The notes under the pieces were generated by a model. That model made no database searches. It had not been told where the DNA came from and saw nothing but the letters and a program-made list of their open reading frames with translations. From positions 4,972,001 through 5,036,000 of the forward strand of contig NZ_WSRO01000002.1 in assembly GCF_009769735.1 (NCBI RefSeq): a stretch of 64,000 bases of DNA, given 5' to 3'. Origin of the DNA: Streptomyces sp. BA2. Lineage in GTDB: Bacteria; Actinomycetota; Actinomycetes; Streptomycetales; Streptomycetaceae. The position numbers were made by a program, and so were the translations under genes. Shown here piece by piece: positions 16,090 to 24,260 of the stretch. Position 1 is the first letter of the stretch. The number at the start of each line of letters is the position of its first letter.

Positions 16090-17580
16090 CTACTTCCCGA
16101 GCACCGCTCCGTACGCCAGCGGGTCGGAAGAGGCGGGCAGGCCGAGGGAGTTCGGGGTGACGACCGAGCCGCCGGCCTTGGCGCCGGGCAGGTCCCACAC
16201 TCCGCCGGCGGCGGAGTTCTCGCCGGGCGCGGCGACGGACAGGTCCGGGACGCCGTCGCCGTTGTGATCACCGAAGGCGAGGGCCCCGCCGAAGAGGTCG
16301 CCCGCCTGGGCGACGCCCAGGATGCCGGGGGAGTTCTGCTGGTACGCGGCCGTTCCCGCGTTCGCCGCGCCCGCCGGGTCGAGCAGGCCCATCTCGCCGC
16401 CCTTGAGGACGGTGACGCTGCCCGCCTTCGCCGCGCTGCCGATGGCCTCGCCGGGGGCGCCCGCGATCAGGTCGTCGTGGCCGTCGGCGTCGATGTCGGC
16501 CACGGCGAGCGCGTCGCCGAAGCCGTCACCGGTCTCGGCGACGCCGGGCATGCCCGCGGTGTCCTGGTTGAAGGTCTGCTGCTCCCAGCCGAAGCTGCCG
16601 TTGGGTCCGCCGAAGCGGATGTGGATGCCGCCGCCCTTGGTGAGCTCCTCGGGGCCGCAGGGGTCGTCGATGTTCTCGTCGGCGTTCTCGCGGCAGTTGC
16701 CGAGGGCGAGGTCGTCGTAGTTGTCGCCGTTGAAGTCGCCGGACGCGAGGGCGTTCGCGGCGCCGTTGGAATTGTTCCAGAAGTTGGCCATGGAGCCCTC
16801 GTCCTTGTTCCAGCCGTAGAGGCGGATGTGGGACTGGGTGTAGGGCTGGTTCTGCGTGTAGTAGCCGAGGGCGAGGTCGGGAAGCCCGTCGGTGTCGAAG
16901 TCGCCGGTCGTCAGGACCGGGGCCCGGCCGCCCATGCGGTCGGCCATGACGGGCCGGGTGTCGGCGGCGAGCGGGTTGAAGTTGGCGACGACCTGGTCCT
17001 TGCCGCCGATCGCGAGGTCGACGTCCGTGTCACCGGTGAAGTCGGCGGCGGCGAGGGAGTTCCCGTACACGTCGCCGGACTTCGCGCCCCGGGCGGCGGT
17101 GTTGGCGAGGGCGAAGCCGTCGCCCGTGCCGTACAGGACGGTGACGGAACCGGCGTCGGTCTTGGCGTCGATGTCCTCGCCGGGAGCGCCGATGACGAGG
17201 TCGGCGTACTTGTCGTCGTCCACATGCGCGGCCACGACGGACCCCCCGAACCGGTCACCGCTCTCCGGGGTGCCGGGCACCTCGACGGTGGCCTGAGTGA
17301 TCCGCCGCACACTGTGCGGCCCCGGCCCGTACTCCCCACCGAACACGACGCTCACGTACCCGGCCTTGGCCTTGCCGTCGACGGTGCCACTGGGCACGCC
17401 GACGAAGAGGTCGTCGTATCCGTCTCCGTTGAAGTCGGCGGAGAGCGGGGCGGGGCCGGGCGCGGCGGTGGCGGTGGCCGCGAGGGGGAGGGTGAGGCCG
17501 GTGGCGGCCAGGGCGGTCGCGGAGGCGGTGACGGCGAGGGAACGTGCGGTACGGCTACGGGTGCGTGCGCGCAGGGGCAT
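16090..17580 (-). CDS. Exported FG-GAP repeat protein A (integrin-like beta-propeller)
   Basis: 496 residues. The Sec-type signal peptide (basic N-terminus, LAVTASATALAATGLTLPLA) ends near ATATAAPG, with no lipobox. Seven FG-GAP repeats follow, each with a calcium-loop-like acidic motif, for example ADFNGDGYDDLFVG, GDFNGDNYDDLALGN, ADIDADGHDDLIAGAPGEA and GDHNGDGVPDLSVAAPGEN. Seven such blades make one integrin-alpha-type propeller. It is the last gene of the eight-member array. A longer reading to 17736 lacks a signal peptide at its start. Role unknown; extracellular ligand binding is inferred. Confidence 0.88.
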   Translation of the reverse strand: MPLRARTRSRTARSLAVTASATALAATGLTLPLAATATAAPGPAPLSADFNGDGYDDLFVGVPSGTVDGKAKAGYVSVVFGGEYGPGPHSVRRITQATVEVPGTPESGDRFGGSVVAAHVDDDKYADLVIGAPGEDIDAKTDAGSVTVLYGTGDGFALANTAARGAKSGDVYGNSLAAADFTGDTDVDLAIGGKDQVVANFNPLAADTRPVMADRMGGRAPVLTTGDFDTDGLPDLALGYYTQNQPYTQSHIRLYGWNKDEGSMANFWNNSNGAANALASGDFNGDNYDDLALGNCRENADENIDDPCGPEELTKGGGIHIRFGGPNGSFGWEQQTFNQDTAGMPGVAETGDGFGDALAVADIDADGHDDLIAGAPGEAIGSAAKAGSVTVLKGGEMGLLDPAGAANAGTAAYQQNSPGILGVAQAGDLFGGALAFGDHNGDGVPDLSVAAPGENSAAGGVWDLPGAKAGGSVVTPNSLGLPASSDPLAYGAVLGK

Positions 17581-17740
17581 GCTGGCTCCAACTCGTTCGT
17601 GGAAAAGGGAAGTTCGGTACGCGTGGTGCACAGGTGCGGCGGGTGCGGCAGGTTCACCTGTCTGACACGCGGAGTTGGGCGAGGGTTGCCCTGACGCGCC
17701 CGGGACGTTCCCGCCCCGCACACGCTCCCCCGGCACGTGC

Positions 17741-18118
17741 TCACCAGATCACGACCCCGCCGCCGACCTCCGCCGCGCGTTCCGCCGCGTCCTCGATGAA
17801 GCCGAGGCGGACCGAGAGGGTGTCGAGGTACCACTCGTACGTCTTCTGCGGGTACGGCTGCGAGGCGATGCGTTCGAGGTTGGCGCGCAGGAGGGCGCAC
17901 TCGCGGCGGAAGTCCGGGACTTGGCCGGGAGCGATCCACAGGTCGCTGTCGGCCAGGACCGGGAAGAACCAGGCGCCCAGGGCCCGGACGGCGTCCGAGC
18001 CCCAGACCCTGGTGCGCCAACTCTCGAAGCCTGCCAGGTCGTTGGCACCTTCCGGGGTGTCGAGGACGTGACGCCCGCCGTCCTCGCCGATGACGAAGAC
18101 GTCCACGCTCAGGCTCAT
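17741..18118 (-). CDS. Uncharacterised small cytosolic protein inside the FG-GAP array
   Basis: 125 residues starting at MSLSVDVFVIGEDGGRHVLD; a GAGGA ribosome site precedes 18118. It has no signal peptide, membrane segment or FG-GAP motif. It is rich in Trp/Arg/Glu and helical in the second half (ECALLRANLERIASQPYPQ, then YEWYLDTLSVRLGFIEDAAE). It resembles small Streptomyces hypothetical proteins whose shape recalls immunity proteins, but no family can be named. It interrupts the paralogue series between copies A and B. Confidence 0.65.
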   Translation of the reverse strand: MSLSVDVFVIGEDGGRHVLDTPEGANDLAGFESWRTRVWGSDAVRALGAWFFPVLADSDLWIAPGQVPDFRRECALLRANLERIASQPYPQKTYEWYLDTLSVRLGFIEDAAERAAEVGGGVVIW

Positions 18119-18176
18119 GTCACCGGTCCTCACTCATTGACTGGCTCACCCAGATGCGAGCCGGCCGCCAGGCCCT

Positions 18177-19580
18177 TCAGCGGGAGATGACCGATCCGAA
18201 TGCGGCGGAGTCGCCCGTCACGCCCAGCTTGTCGGCGCAGAGATAGAAGGAGCGGGTGACGGAGGTGCCACGGGTGTTCCAGGTGCAGCCGGTGCCGTTC
18301 TCGCCGGGCACACCGACGCTGAGGTCCGCCTTGCCGTCGCCGTTCCTGTCCACGAGATCGACCACCGAGCCGAAGGTGTCGTCGGCCTCGACGGCCCCCG
18401 GCACCCCCTGGGTGTTCTCGTGGATCGCTCGCGCCCCTGAGCCGGTCAGCCCGTGCGCGGAACCGAGCAGGACCGTCGCCGAACCCGCGAAGTCCTTGCC
18501 GTCGACGGTCTCTCCCGGGGCCCCCACGACGACGTCACTGAATCCGTCGTTGTCGGTGTCCGCGCTGCTGACCGAGAAACCGAACCGGTCACTGCGCTCG
18601 CCCGTGCCGGGGACACCGGCGGTGTCCTGGTTGATCCGGGTCGGAGTCTGGTCGGCATTGATGCCGGTGGGCCCGCCGTACCAGACGGAGATCTCTCCAC
18701 CGAGATGGGCGTCGGGCCGGTCCGCCTCCGGGTCCATGTCGTCGCCGAGGACCAGGTCGCCGTATCCGTCGCCGTTGACGTCACCTACGGCGCCGACCGT
18801 GCCGTCCGCGCGCGTCAAGTCGGTTCGCTTGTACTGACCCTGTGTCCAGTCGTCGAGGAGGACAGTGCCACCGTCGCCCTCGGACAGCCCGGGCAGCATG
18901 ACGCGTTCCGCTGTCCTGTCGCCGTCGAGATTGCCCGTCACCGCGGCGCGCGTGGTGCCGAGCTGACGGTCCTTCCCGCGCGAGAGGGGAACACCCTGGC
19001 GGGTGAACGGCCCCTGGAAGTACTGGGCGCTGCAGCGGGAGCCCACTGCGATGTCCGCCGCACCGTTGTCATCGGTGTCCCCGGTGGTCAGGGCTTCCGC
19101 GAAGGCGCACCCCTTGTCCGGTACGGCCGACGGTTTGACCGTGGCTCCGGCGCCGAGTCCGGAGGCGCCGCCCCAGACGACAGTGAGGCTGCCCGCGTCG
19201 CGATCGGCGTCCAGGTCCTCGCGTGGGGTGCCGATGAGCAGATCCGCGTAGCCGTCGAGGTCGAGGTCACCGGTCGCGAGCGACTCGCCGAACCTGTCGT
19301 TGGTCTCGGCGGCGCCCGGAACCCCGGCGCTCGACTGGGAGACGGTCTGGCGGCGGCCGGCGCTGATGCCGTTCGCCGAACCGTAGAACACGATGACTGC
19401 GCCGGCGGATTCCTTGCCGGAGACGGTGGCATCGGGGGCGGCGACGGCGGTGTCGCGGTAGCCGTCGCCATTGAAGTCGTCGGCGAACGGGGCAGGCGCG
19501 GCCGAGGCCGCTCCGCCAGGGAGGCCGAGCAGGCCGGTGGTCGCCAGGGATGCGGCCAGGACGAAGGTGCGTATGCGCAC
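18177..19580 (-). CDS. Exported FG-GAP repeat protein B
   Basis: 467 residues from a GTG start at 19580 (CGGAG ribosome site). The signal peptide VRIRTFVLAASLATTGLLGL ends near ASAAPAP. Seven blades are readable: DDFNGDGYRDTAV, GDLDLDGYADLLIGTPRED, GDTDDNGAADIAVG, a degenerate GNLDGDRTAERVML, GDVNGDGYGDLVLG, ADTDNDGFSDVVVGAPGE and VDRNGDGKADLSVGVPGEN. Blade 4 has partly lost its acidic loop. Two cysteines near the end (NGTGCTWNTRGT and SFYLCADKLG) could form a disulfide, a feature not seen in A. Confidence 0.87.
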   Translation of the reverse strand: MRIRTFVLAASLATTGLLGLPGGAASAAPAPFADDFNGDGYRDTAVAAPDATVSGKESAGAVIVFYGSANGISAGRRQTVSQSSAGVPGAAETNDRFGESLATGDLDLDGYADLLIGTPREDLDADRDAGSLTVVWGGASGLGAGATVKPSAVPDKGCAFAEALTTGDTDDNGAADIAVGSRCSAQYFQGPFTRQGVPLSRGKDRQLGTTRAAVTGNLDGDRTAERVMLPGLSEGDGGTVLLDDWTQGQYKRTDLTRADGTVGAVGDVNGDGYGDLVLGDDMDPEADRPDAHLGGEISVWYGGPTGINADQTPTRINQDTAGVPGTGERSDRFGFSVSSADTDNDGFSDVVVGAPGETVDGKDFAGSATVLLGSAHGLTGSGARAIHENTQGVPGAVEADDTFGSVVDLVDRNGDGKADLSVGVPGENGTGCTWNTRGTSVTRSFYLCADKLGVTGDSAAFGSVISR

Positions 19581-19601
19581 GGAAGCTCCGAGGGGAGAGA
19601 G

Positions 19602-19631
19602 CCGGGCCCGCACGGAGGGGTGCGGGCCCGG
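19602..19631 (-). terminator. Hairpin between FG-GAP genes C and B
   Basis: A 12-bp perfect stem CCGGGCCCGCAC/GTGCGGGCCCGG with a six-base loop lies between the stop of gene C (19668) and the start of gene B (19580). It argues that C and B are separate transcription units, or that read-through is attenuated. Confidence 0.65.
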
Positions 19632-19667
19632 TGTTCAGAGGGGGCGGGAGGGAGCGGGGGTGGTGGG

Positions 19668-21140
19668 TCAGTCGGCGAAGTTGGTGCCGAGGCGTGGTGT
19701 GCCCGTGGCCGAGATGCCGACCGTGGAGGTGTAGGCGCCGGACGTGCCCGCGAGGGTGCCGTCGGGGAGGGCGTCCAGGGTGTAGAACGCGCCGTTGGCG
19801 CCGTTCTCGCCCTGCGCGCCGACGGAGACATCGCCCCGGCCGTCCGCGTTCAGGTCGTCGATGTGGACGTCCGAGCCGAAGTAGTCGTTCTTCTCATTGG
19901 AGTTGGGGACGCCCGGGGTGTTCTGGCTGTACAGGGCCGCACCCTGCGTGGAGAGGCCGGAGCCGTCCGCCGCGCCGTAGATGACGGTGACCGAGCCCGC
20001 GTCGGCGACACCCTCCAGGTCCTCGCCGGGGGAGCTCACGACGAGGTCGAGGTGGCCGTCGCCGTTGATGTCGCCCAGGTCGAGCTCCGAGCCGAAGGAG
20101 TCGCCTGTCTCGCCGCCGCCCGGGATGCCCGCAGAGTCCTGCGTGATGGCCTGGCTCTCGCCGTACGGGCCGTTCGCGTTGCCCTTCACGACGTACACCG
20201 TGCCGCCCTTGTTGGCGCCGTCGATGCCTTCGTCCCAGGTGAGGCCGATGATGACGTCGCCGTAGCCGTCGCCGTCCGTGTCGCCCACGTCGGTGATGTA
20301 GCCGGCGGGCAAGCGCTGGACGCCGTTCGTGGTGACGCCGTTCGCGCTGCCGGGCAGCCAGAGGTTGGCGTTGTAGTCGTCGGCGGTGGAGTAGCCGTCG
20401 ACGATCAGGTCGTCCTTGCCGTCGCCGTTGACGTCCCCGGAGTGCAGGTTGAAGGGGCCCGCGCCTTCGCCGCTGTGGATGGGCGGCAGCACGGTGTAGT
20501 GGCCGCCGGTGGCGCCGGTGCGGGAGATGCCGCCGTCGAGGATGTCGATGGTGGCGGCGCCCGACGCGGCTCCGACGGCGAGGTCGTCCTTGCCGTCGCC
20601 GTCGAAGTCACCCGCCTGGAGGGGGCCGCCGAACCGGTCGTGCTTGGTGGGGCGCGGGTCCTTGACGGTGGCGCCGCCGGACAGGCCACCGGGGGAGCCC
20701 CACAGGACCTGGACGGTGCCGCCGTCGACATCCGTGCCGACGTCCTCGCCGATGGCGCCCACGGCGAGGTCGTCGTAGCCGTCGCTGTTGAAGTCCCCGT
20801 ACGCGGTGTCGGCGCCGAAGACGTCGCCGGTCTCCGCGGTGCCGGGGACGCCCGCGCTGTTCTGGCTGAAGGTGGCGTGGCGCTGCTCGGCACCGCCGTA
20901 CGTGACGACCACCTGGCCCGCCTTGTCCTTGCCGCCCACGTTGGCGTGCGGGGCGGACGTGGCGAGGTCGGCCGCGCCGTCGCCGTTGAAGTCGGCGTCG
21001 TCCGGTTGCGTGGCCGCGGGGGCCGCGGACGCGGAGGTCGCCGAGAGGGTGAGAAGTCCGCCTGTGAGGGCCGCGGCGGCGGCTGTCGCCACGGCCAGGC
21101 GGCCGGGTCTGTGAGAGGTGGTGCGCTTGTGCTTGGGCAC
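19668..21140 (-). CDS. Exported FG-GAP repeat protein C
   Basis: 490 residues with a GTG start behind an AGGAG ribosome site. The signal peptide has a basic start (MPKHKRTTSHRPGRLAV) and a hydrophobic core, cleaved near ATSASAAP. Seven FG-GAP blades are visible: ADFNGDGAADLATSAP, GDFNSDGYDDLAVGAIGED, GDFDGDGKDDLAVGAA, GDVNGDGKDDLIVDG, GDTDGDGYGDVIIG, GDINGDGHLDLVVSSPGED and DDLNADGRGDVSVGAQGEN. All seven keep the DxDxDG-type acidic loop. It lies between hairpins at 19.6 and 21.2 kb, so it may form its own transcript. Confidence 0.88.
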   Translation of the reverse strand: MPKHKRTTSHRPGRLAVATAAAAALTGGLLTLSATSASAAPAATQPDDADFNGDGAADLATSAPHANVGGKDKAGQVVVTYGGAEQRHATFSQNSAGVPGTAETGDVFGADTAYGDFNSDGYDDLAVGAIGEDVGTDVDGGTVQVLWGSPGGLSGGATVKDPRPTKHDRFGGPLQAGDFDGDGKDDLAVGAASGAATIDILDGGISRTGATGGHYTVLPPIHSGEGAGPFNLHSGDVNGDGKDDLIVDGYSTADDYNANLWLPGSANGVTTNGVQRLPAGYITDVGDTDGDGYGDVIIGLTWDEGIDGANKGGTVYVVKGNANGPYGESQAITQDSAGIPGGGETGDSFGSELDLGDINGDGHLDLVVSSPGEDLEGVADAGSVTVIYGAADGSGLSTQGAALYSQNTPGVPNSNEKNDYFGSDVHIDDLNADGRGDVSVGAQGENGANGAFYTLDALPDGTLAGTSGAYTSTVGISATGTPRLGTNFAD

Positions 21141-21185
21141 GGGGGCTCCTGGGTTGTCGTCTGCTGCTCAGGGGGGTGGTCGAAC

Positions 21186-21218
21186 CCCGTACGGGCGGAG
21201 AACCCTCGCCCGTACGGG
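21186..21218 (-). terminator. Hairpin between FG-GAP genes D and C
   Basis: A 12-bp stem CCCGTACGGGCG/CGCCCGTACGGG with a nine-base loop lies 13 bases past the stop of gene D (21232, minus strand). It is a probable factor-independent terminator typical of Streptomyces, with no U-run. Confidence 0.65.
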
Positions 21219-21231
21219 AAAACTCAGCTCG

Positions 21232-22698
21232 CTACCGGCTCAGCACTGCCCCGTAGCCACTGGCGCCCGAGAGCCCCAGCTTCCCGGGAGTCACCGACGT
21301 CACCGCAGGGCTCGGGCCGTCCGTGGGCGTCCGGGCGTACCAGACACCGCCCGACCTCGCGTCCTCGCCGGGCGCGGCCACGGCGAAGTCCGGGAGGCCG
21401 TCGCCGTTGTAGTCACCGGCGGTGACCGCCGCGCCGAGGCGGTCGCCCGCCTCCGCCGTGCCCGCGACTCCCGCGGAGTTCTGGCTGAAGGCGGGGCCCG
21501 CGAGACGCGTGCCCGCGCCGGTCGATGTGAGGAACCAGTACGTGCCCGCGTTCTCGGCGGTGCCCACCGCCTCCGCGTCGGCGCCTGCGATCAGCTCGTC
21601 GCGGCCGTCCTGGTCGGAGTCGAGGGCAGCGAGGCGCGCCCCGAAGTTGTCCCCGGACTCCGCGCTGCCGCCGACCTGCGGACCGCTCTGCGACGTGCAC
21701 GAGAATTCGCCGCCGAGCGTGCTGCCCTGCTTGCCGTAGACCGTGAGGATCGCCCCGCCAAGGCGGTCCTCGCAGTACGTACCGTCCGCCTCCGGATTGG
21801 CCTGGACGTTGCCGACCGCCAGGTCCTGCGTGCCGTCCCCGTCGAAGTCACCGGCGGCGAGCGCGGTGTCGGTGCTGTCGGCCGCGTCCCACGTCGTCTT
21901 CCACTCGCCGGACGCGGCGCGGCTCTTCACCGTCGTACCGCTGACCTCCATGCCGTGGTACGAGAACGCGATGTCATCACCGCCGTCCCCGTCGAAGTCA
22001 CCGGCGACCATCGTGACCGGTCCCGCGAAGTGCCAGCCCTCGACCCGCTCCACAGCGGCGGGCGAGCCCGCGGTGAAGGGGCCCGGACGCACCACGACCG
22101 AACTGGTCTCGTCGAAATGGGAGTTGAGGGCGATGTCCTTGTCGCCGTCCTTGTCGAAGTCGCCGGTCGCCAGGAGCGCCCCGTAACTCCCGTCGCTGAC
22201 AGCTCCGTTGGCCGCGGTGAAGCCGCCCTTGAAGCCGCTCGCCGAGCCCCACACGACGGCGACGGTGCCCGCGGAAAGGCCCGCGTCGTTGTCCTCGTCG
22301 GGCGCGCCGACGACCAGGTCGCTGTAGCCGTCGCCGTTCATGTCGTCCGAGTCGACGGCCGTGCCGAACGCGTCGCCCGCCTCCACCGTGCCGGGCACGC
22401 CCGCCGTGGCCTGGCTGACGGTGGTCGAGCCGTGCTTGCCGAGGCCCGACGCACCGCCCCAGACCACGTTCACGTACCCGGCCTTGGCCTTGCCGCCGAC
22501 CGTGGCGCCGGGCACGCCGACCGCGAGGTCCGCGTAACCGTCGTTGTTGTAGTCGGCCGTCGGCTTGGCGGGCTCGGCGGCGGACGCGCCGCCCGCGGTC
22601 AGGCCCGCGACGCCGAGCACGGTCGCGGCGCAGAGCGCGCCCGCCGCGAGGATCTGGTTCCGCGCGGGCTTCCGCACGTGGTCAGCCGTTGAGGCCAC
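21232..22698 (-). CDS. Exported FG-GAP repeat protein D
   Basis: 488 residues, GTG start behind GGAGACACCCC. The signal peptide core LAAGALCAATVLGVAGLTAG ends near GGASAAEP. The cysteine in the core lacks a lipobox context at the cleavage site, so it is called secreted, not lipidated. Seven blades: ADYNNDGYADLAVGVPGA, DDMNGDGYSDLVVGAPDED, GDFDKDGDKDIALN, GDFDGDGGDDIAFSY, GDFDGDGTQDLAVGN, LDSDQDGRDELIAGADAE and GDYNGDGLPDFAVAAPGED. Two cysteines (GTYCEDRLGG and GEFSCTSQSG) may pair. The gene end (TPGKLGLSGASGYGAVLSR) resembles that of A, pointing to a common ancestor. Confidence 0.88.
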   Translation of the reverse strand: MASTADHVRKPARNQILAAGALCAATVLGVAGLTAGGASAAEPAKPTADYNNDGYADLAVGVPGATVGGKAKAGYVNVVWGGASGLGKHGSTTVSQATAGVPGTVEAGDAFGTAVDSDDMNGDGYSDLVVGAPDEDNDAGLSAGTVAVVWGSASGFKGGFTAANGAVSDGSYGALLATGDFDKDGDKDIALNSHFDETSSVVVRPGPFTAGSPAAVERVEGWHFAGPVTMVAGDFDGDGGDDIAFSYHGMEVSGTTVKSRAASGEWKTTWDAADSTDTALAAGDFDGDGTQDLAVGNVQANPEADGTYCEDRLGGAILTVYGKQGSTLGGEFSCTSQSGPQVGGSAESGDNFGARLAALDSDQDGRDELIAGADAEAVGTAENAGTYWFLTSTGAGTRLAGPAFSQNSAGVAGTAEAGDRLGAAVTAGDYNGDGLPDFAVAAPGEDARSGGVWYARTPTDGPSPAVTSVTPGKLGLSGASGYGAVLSR

Positions 22699-22752
22699 GG
22701 GGTGTCTCCAACTCGCTCTGGTAGTAAGGGGGTTGACGAGAAGGGCCGCTGC

Positions 22753-24138
22753 TCAGCGCAGCGTCCGGCCGAAGCCCGCGTCCGCGCCGCCGAGCCCGAA
22801 GTCCGAGCCGTTGAAGGAGGCCGCGTACGACGACGTCAGACCCGTCGACGTGCCGCGAAGCACCCATACGGCGCCGACGTCCCGCGTCGCGGCGATGTCC
22901 TCGCCGGTGGCGCCGGTGGCCAGGTCCGCCTTGCCGTTCCTGTTGATGTCCTTGAGGCGGACGGACGCGCCGAAGTGGTCGCCCTCCTCGGCGACGCCGG
23001 GCACGCCCGCGGTCTCCTGGTGCCAGGCCTTGCCCGAGGTGAACGTGGAGCCGGAGGACTTGAGGAGCGTGACGCTGCCGGTCCCGGCCACCGTGCCGAC
23101 CGTCTCGCCGGGCGCGCCCACCGCGAGGTCCGCGAGGCCGTCGCCGGTCACGTCGCCCGCCGCGACGGAGGCGCCGAAGCCGTCGCCCGCCTCGCCGGCG
23201 CCCGGTATGCCCGCGCTGTCCTGGTCGTACGTCGCCGGGGCGCCGAACGCGCGGTCGCCGCCGAGCCGCACGGTGACCGAACCACCCTTGCCGTCACGGG
23301 AGTTGCCGGTGATCAGGTCGTCGTAGCCGTCGCCGTCGACGTCACCCGCGGTGGCCGCCTCACGCGTGGCCGCCGGGTCGTCGCCCTCGCCCAGGAGCTC
23401 TGCCTGGTAGCCGTAGTCGCCGGCGCCGCCGTTCATGTGGGCGGTGTAGGCGCCGCCGTCCGCGCGCTCGCCGTACAGGACGTAGCCGAAGCCGTCCTTG
23501 TACTTGAAGTTGCCGCTGACCATGCCGTCCAGGCGTACGCCCTCGGGCAGGAAGTCGACCTCGAGCCCGTACGCGCGGCCGTCCTCGCCCGCACCGGAGT
23601 AGTACCACCAGTTGTCGCCGCTGATCACGGCAAGCTGGGGCGCGCCGTCGGTGTCCAGGTCGTTCCAGGTGGTGGCCTCGCCGAAGCGGCCCGCGGTGTC
23701 GGCCGGGGCGTTCACGACGTGGCTGCCGCCGGTGAATCCGGTCTTGCCGCCCTTGATGACGGTGACGGAGCCGGAGGGCTTGCCCGTCACCTTCTCGCCG
23801 GGGGCGCCGACGATCAGGTCGGCGTAACCGTCGTCGTTCACGTCACCGCTGGTGACGTTCTCGCCGAACTCGTCCTCGGCCTCGGTGACTCCGGGAACCC
23901 CGGCCGTGTCCTGGGTGACGGTGACCGAGCGGCCCTCGGACACACCAGAGGCCGAGCCGAACGTCACGGTCACGGAGTTGGCGCCGGGCGTCCCGATCGC
24001 GAGGTCGCGGTAACCGTCGCCGTCGTAGTCGTCCTTGAGCGTCGACGCGGCGCTCGCCGTGCCCGCGAGGGGCAGCGTCAGACCCGCGGCGGCGAGGGCT
24101 GCGACACTCGCGGCGATGGCCAGGTTACGTACGCGCAC
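22753..24138 (-). CDS. Exported FG-GAP repeat protein E
   Basis: 461 residues, GTG start at 24138 behind a GGGAG ribosome site. The signal peptide MRVRNLAIAASVAALAAAGL ends near GTASAAS. Blades: DDYDGDGYRDLAIGTPGA, GDVNDDGYADLIVGAPGE, NDLDTDGAPQLAVISG, a loop-deficient fourth blade around GNFKYKDGFGYVLYG, GDVDGDGYDDLITGN, GDVTGDGLADLAVGAPGE and KDINRNGKADLATGATGED. It keeps the seven-blade length although blade 4 lost its calcium loop. Only 54 bases separate its stop from the start of D, so E and D may share a transcript. Confidence 0.87.
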   Translation of the reverse strand: MRVRNLAIAASVAALAAAGLTLPLAGTASAASTLKDDYDGDGYRDLAIGTPGANSVTVTFGSASGVSEGRSVTVTQDTAGVPGVTEAEDEFGENVTSGDVNDDGYADLIVGAPGEKVTGKPSGSVTVIKGGKTGFTGGSHVVNAPADTAGRFGEATTWNDLDTDGAPQLAVISGDNWWYYSGAGEDGRAYGLEVDFLPEGVRLDGMVSGNFKYKDGFGYVLYGERADGGAYTAHMNGGAGDYGYQAELLGEGDDPAATREAATAGDVDGDGYDDLITGNSRDGKGGSVTVRLGGDRAFGAPATYDQDSAGIPGAGEAGDGFGASVAAGDVTGDGLADLAVGAPGETVGTVAGTGSVTLLKSSGSTFTSGKAWHQETAGVPGVAEEGDHFGASVRLKDINRNGKADLATGATGEDIAATRDVGAVWVLRGTSTGLTSSYAASFNGSDFGLGGADAGFGRTLR

Positions 24139-24260
24139 GTGGGACTCCCGGGAGTGGGGAAATACTTCCGGGGGGTGTGACTGGTGAGGCGTACGAATGG
24201 TTGTGCGACGGGGTGGAAGAGGTGGCCGGAAGGTGAACGGGCGGGATGCCCCAAAGCGGC

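Noticed and set aside
18453..21425. 990-codon plus-strand open frame antisense to FG-GAP genes B and C
   Set aside because: It mirrors the GC-rich third positions of the FG-GAP genes. The translation is a Val/Gly/Ala/Arg-rich repeat with no start context, and the minus strand has signal peptides and conserved blades.
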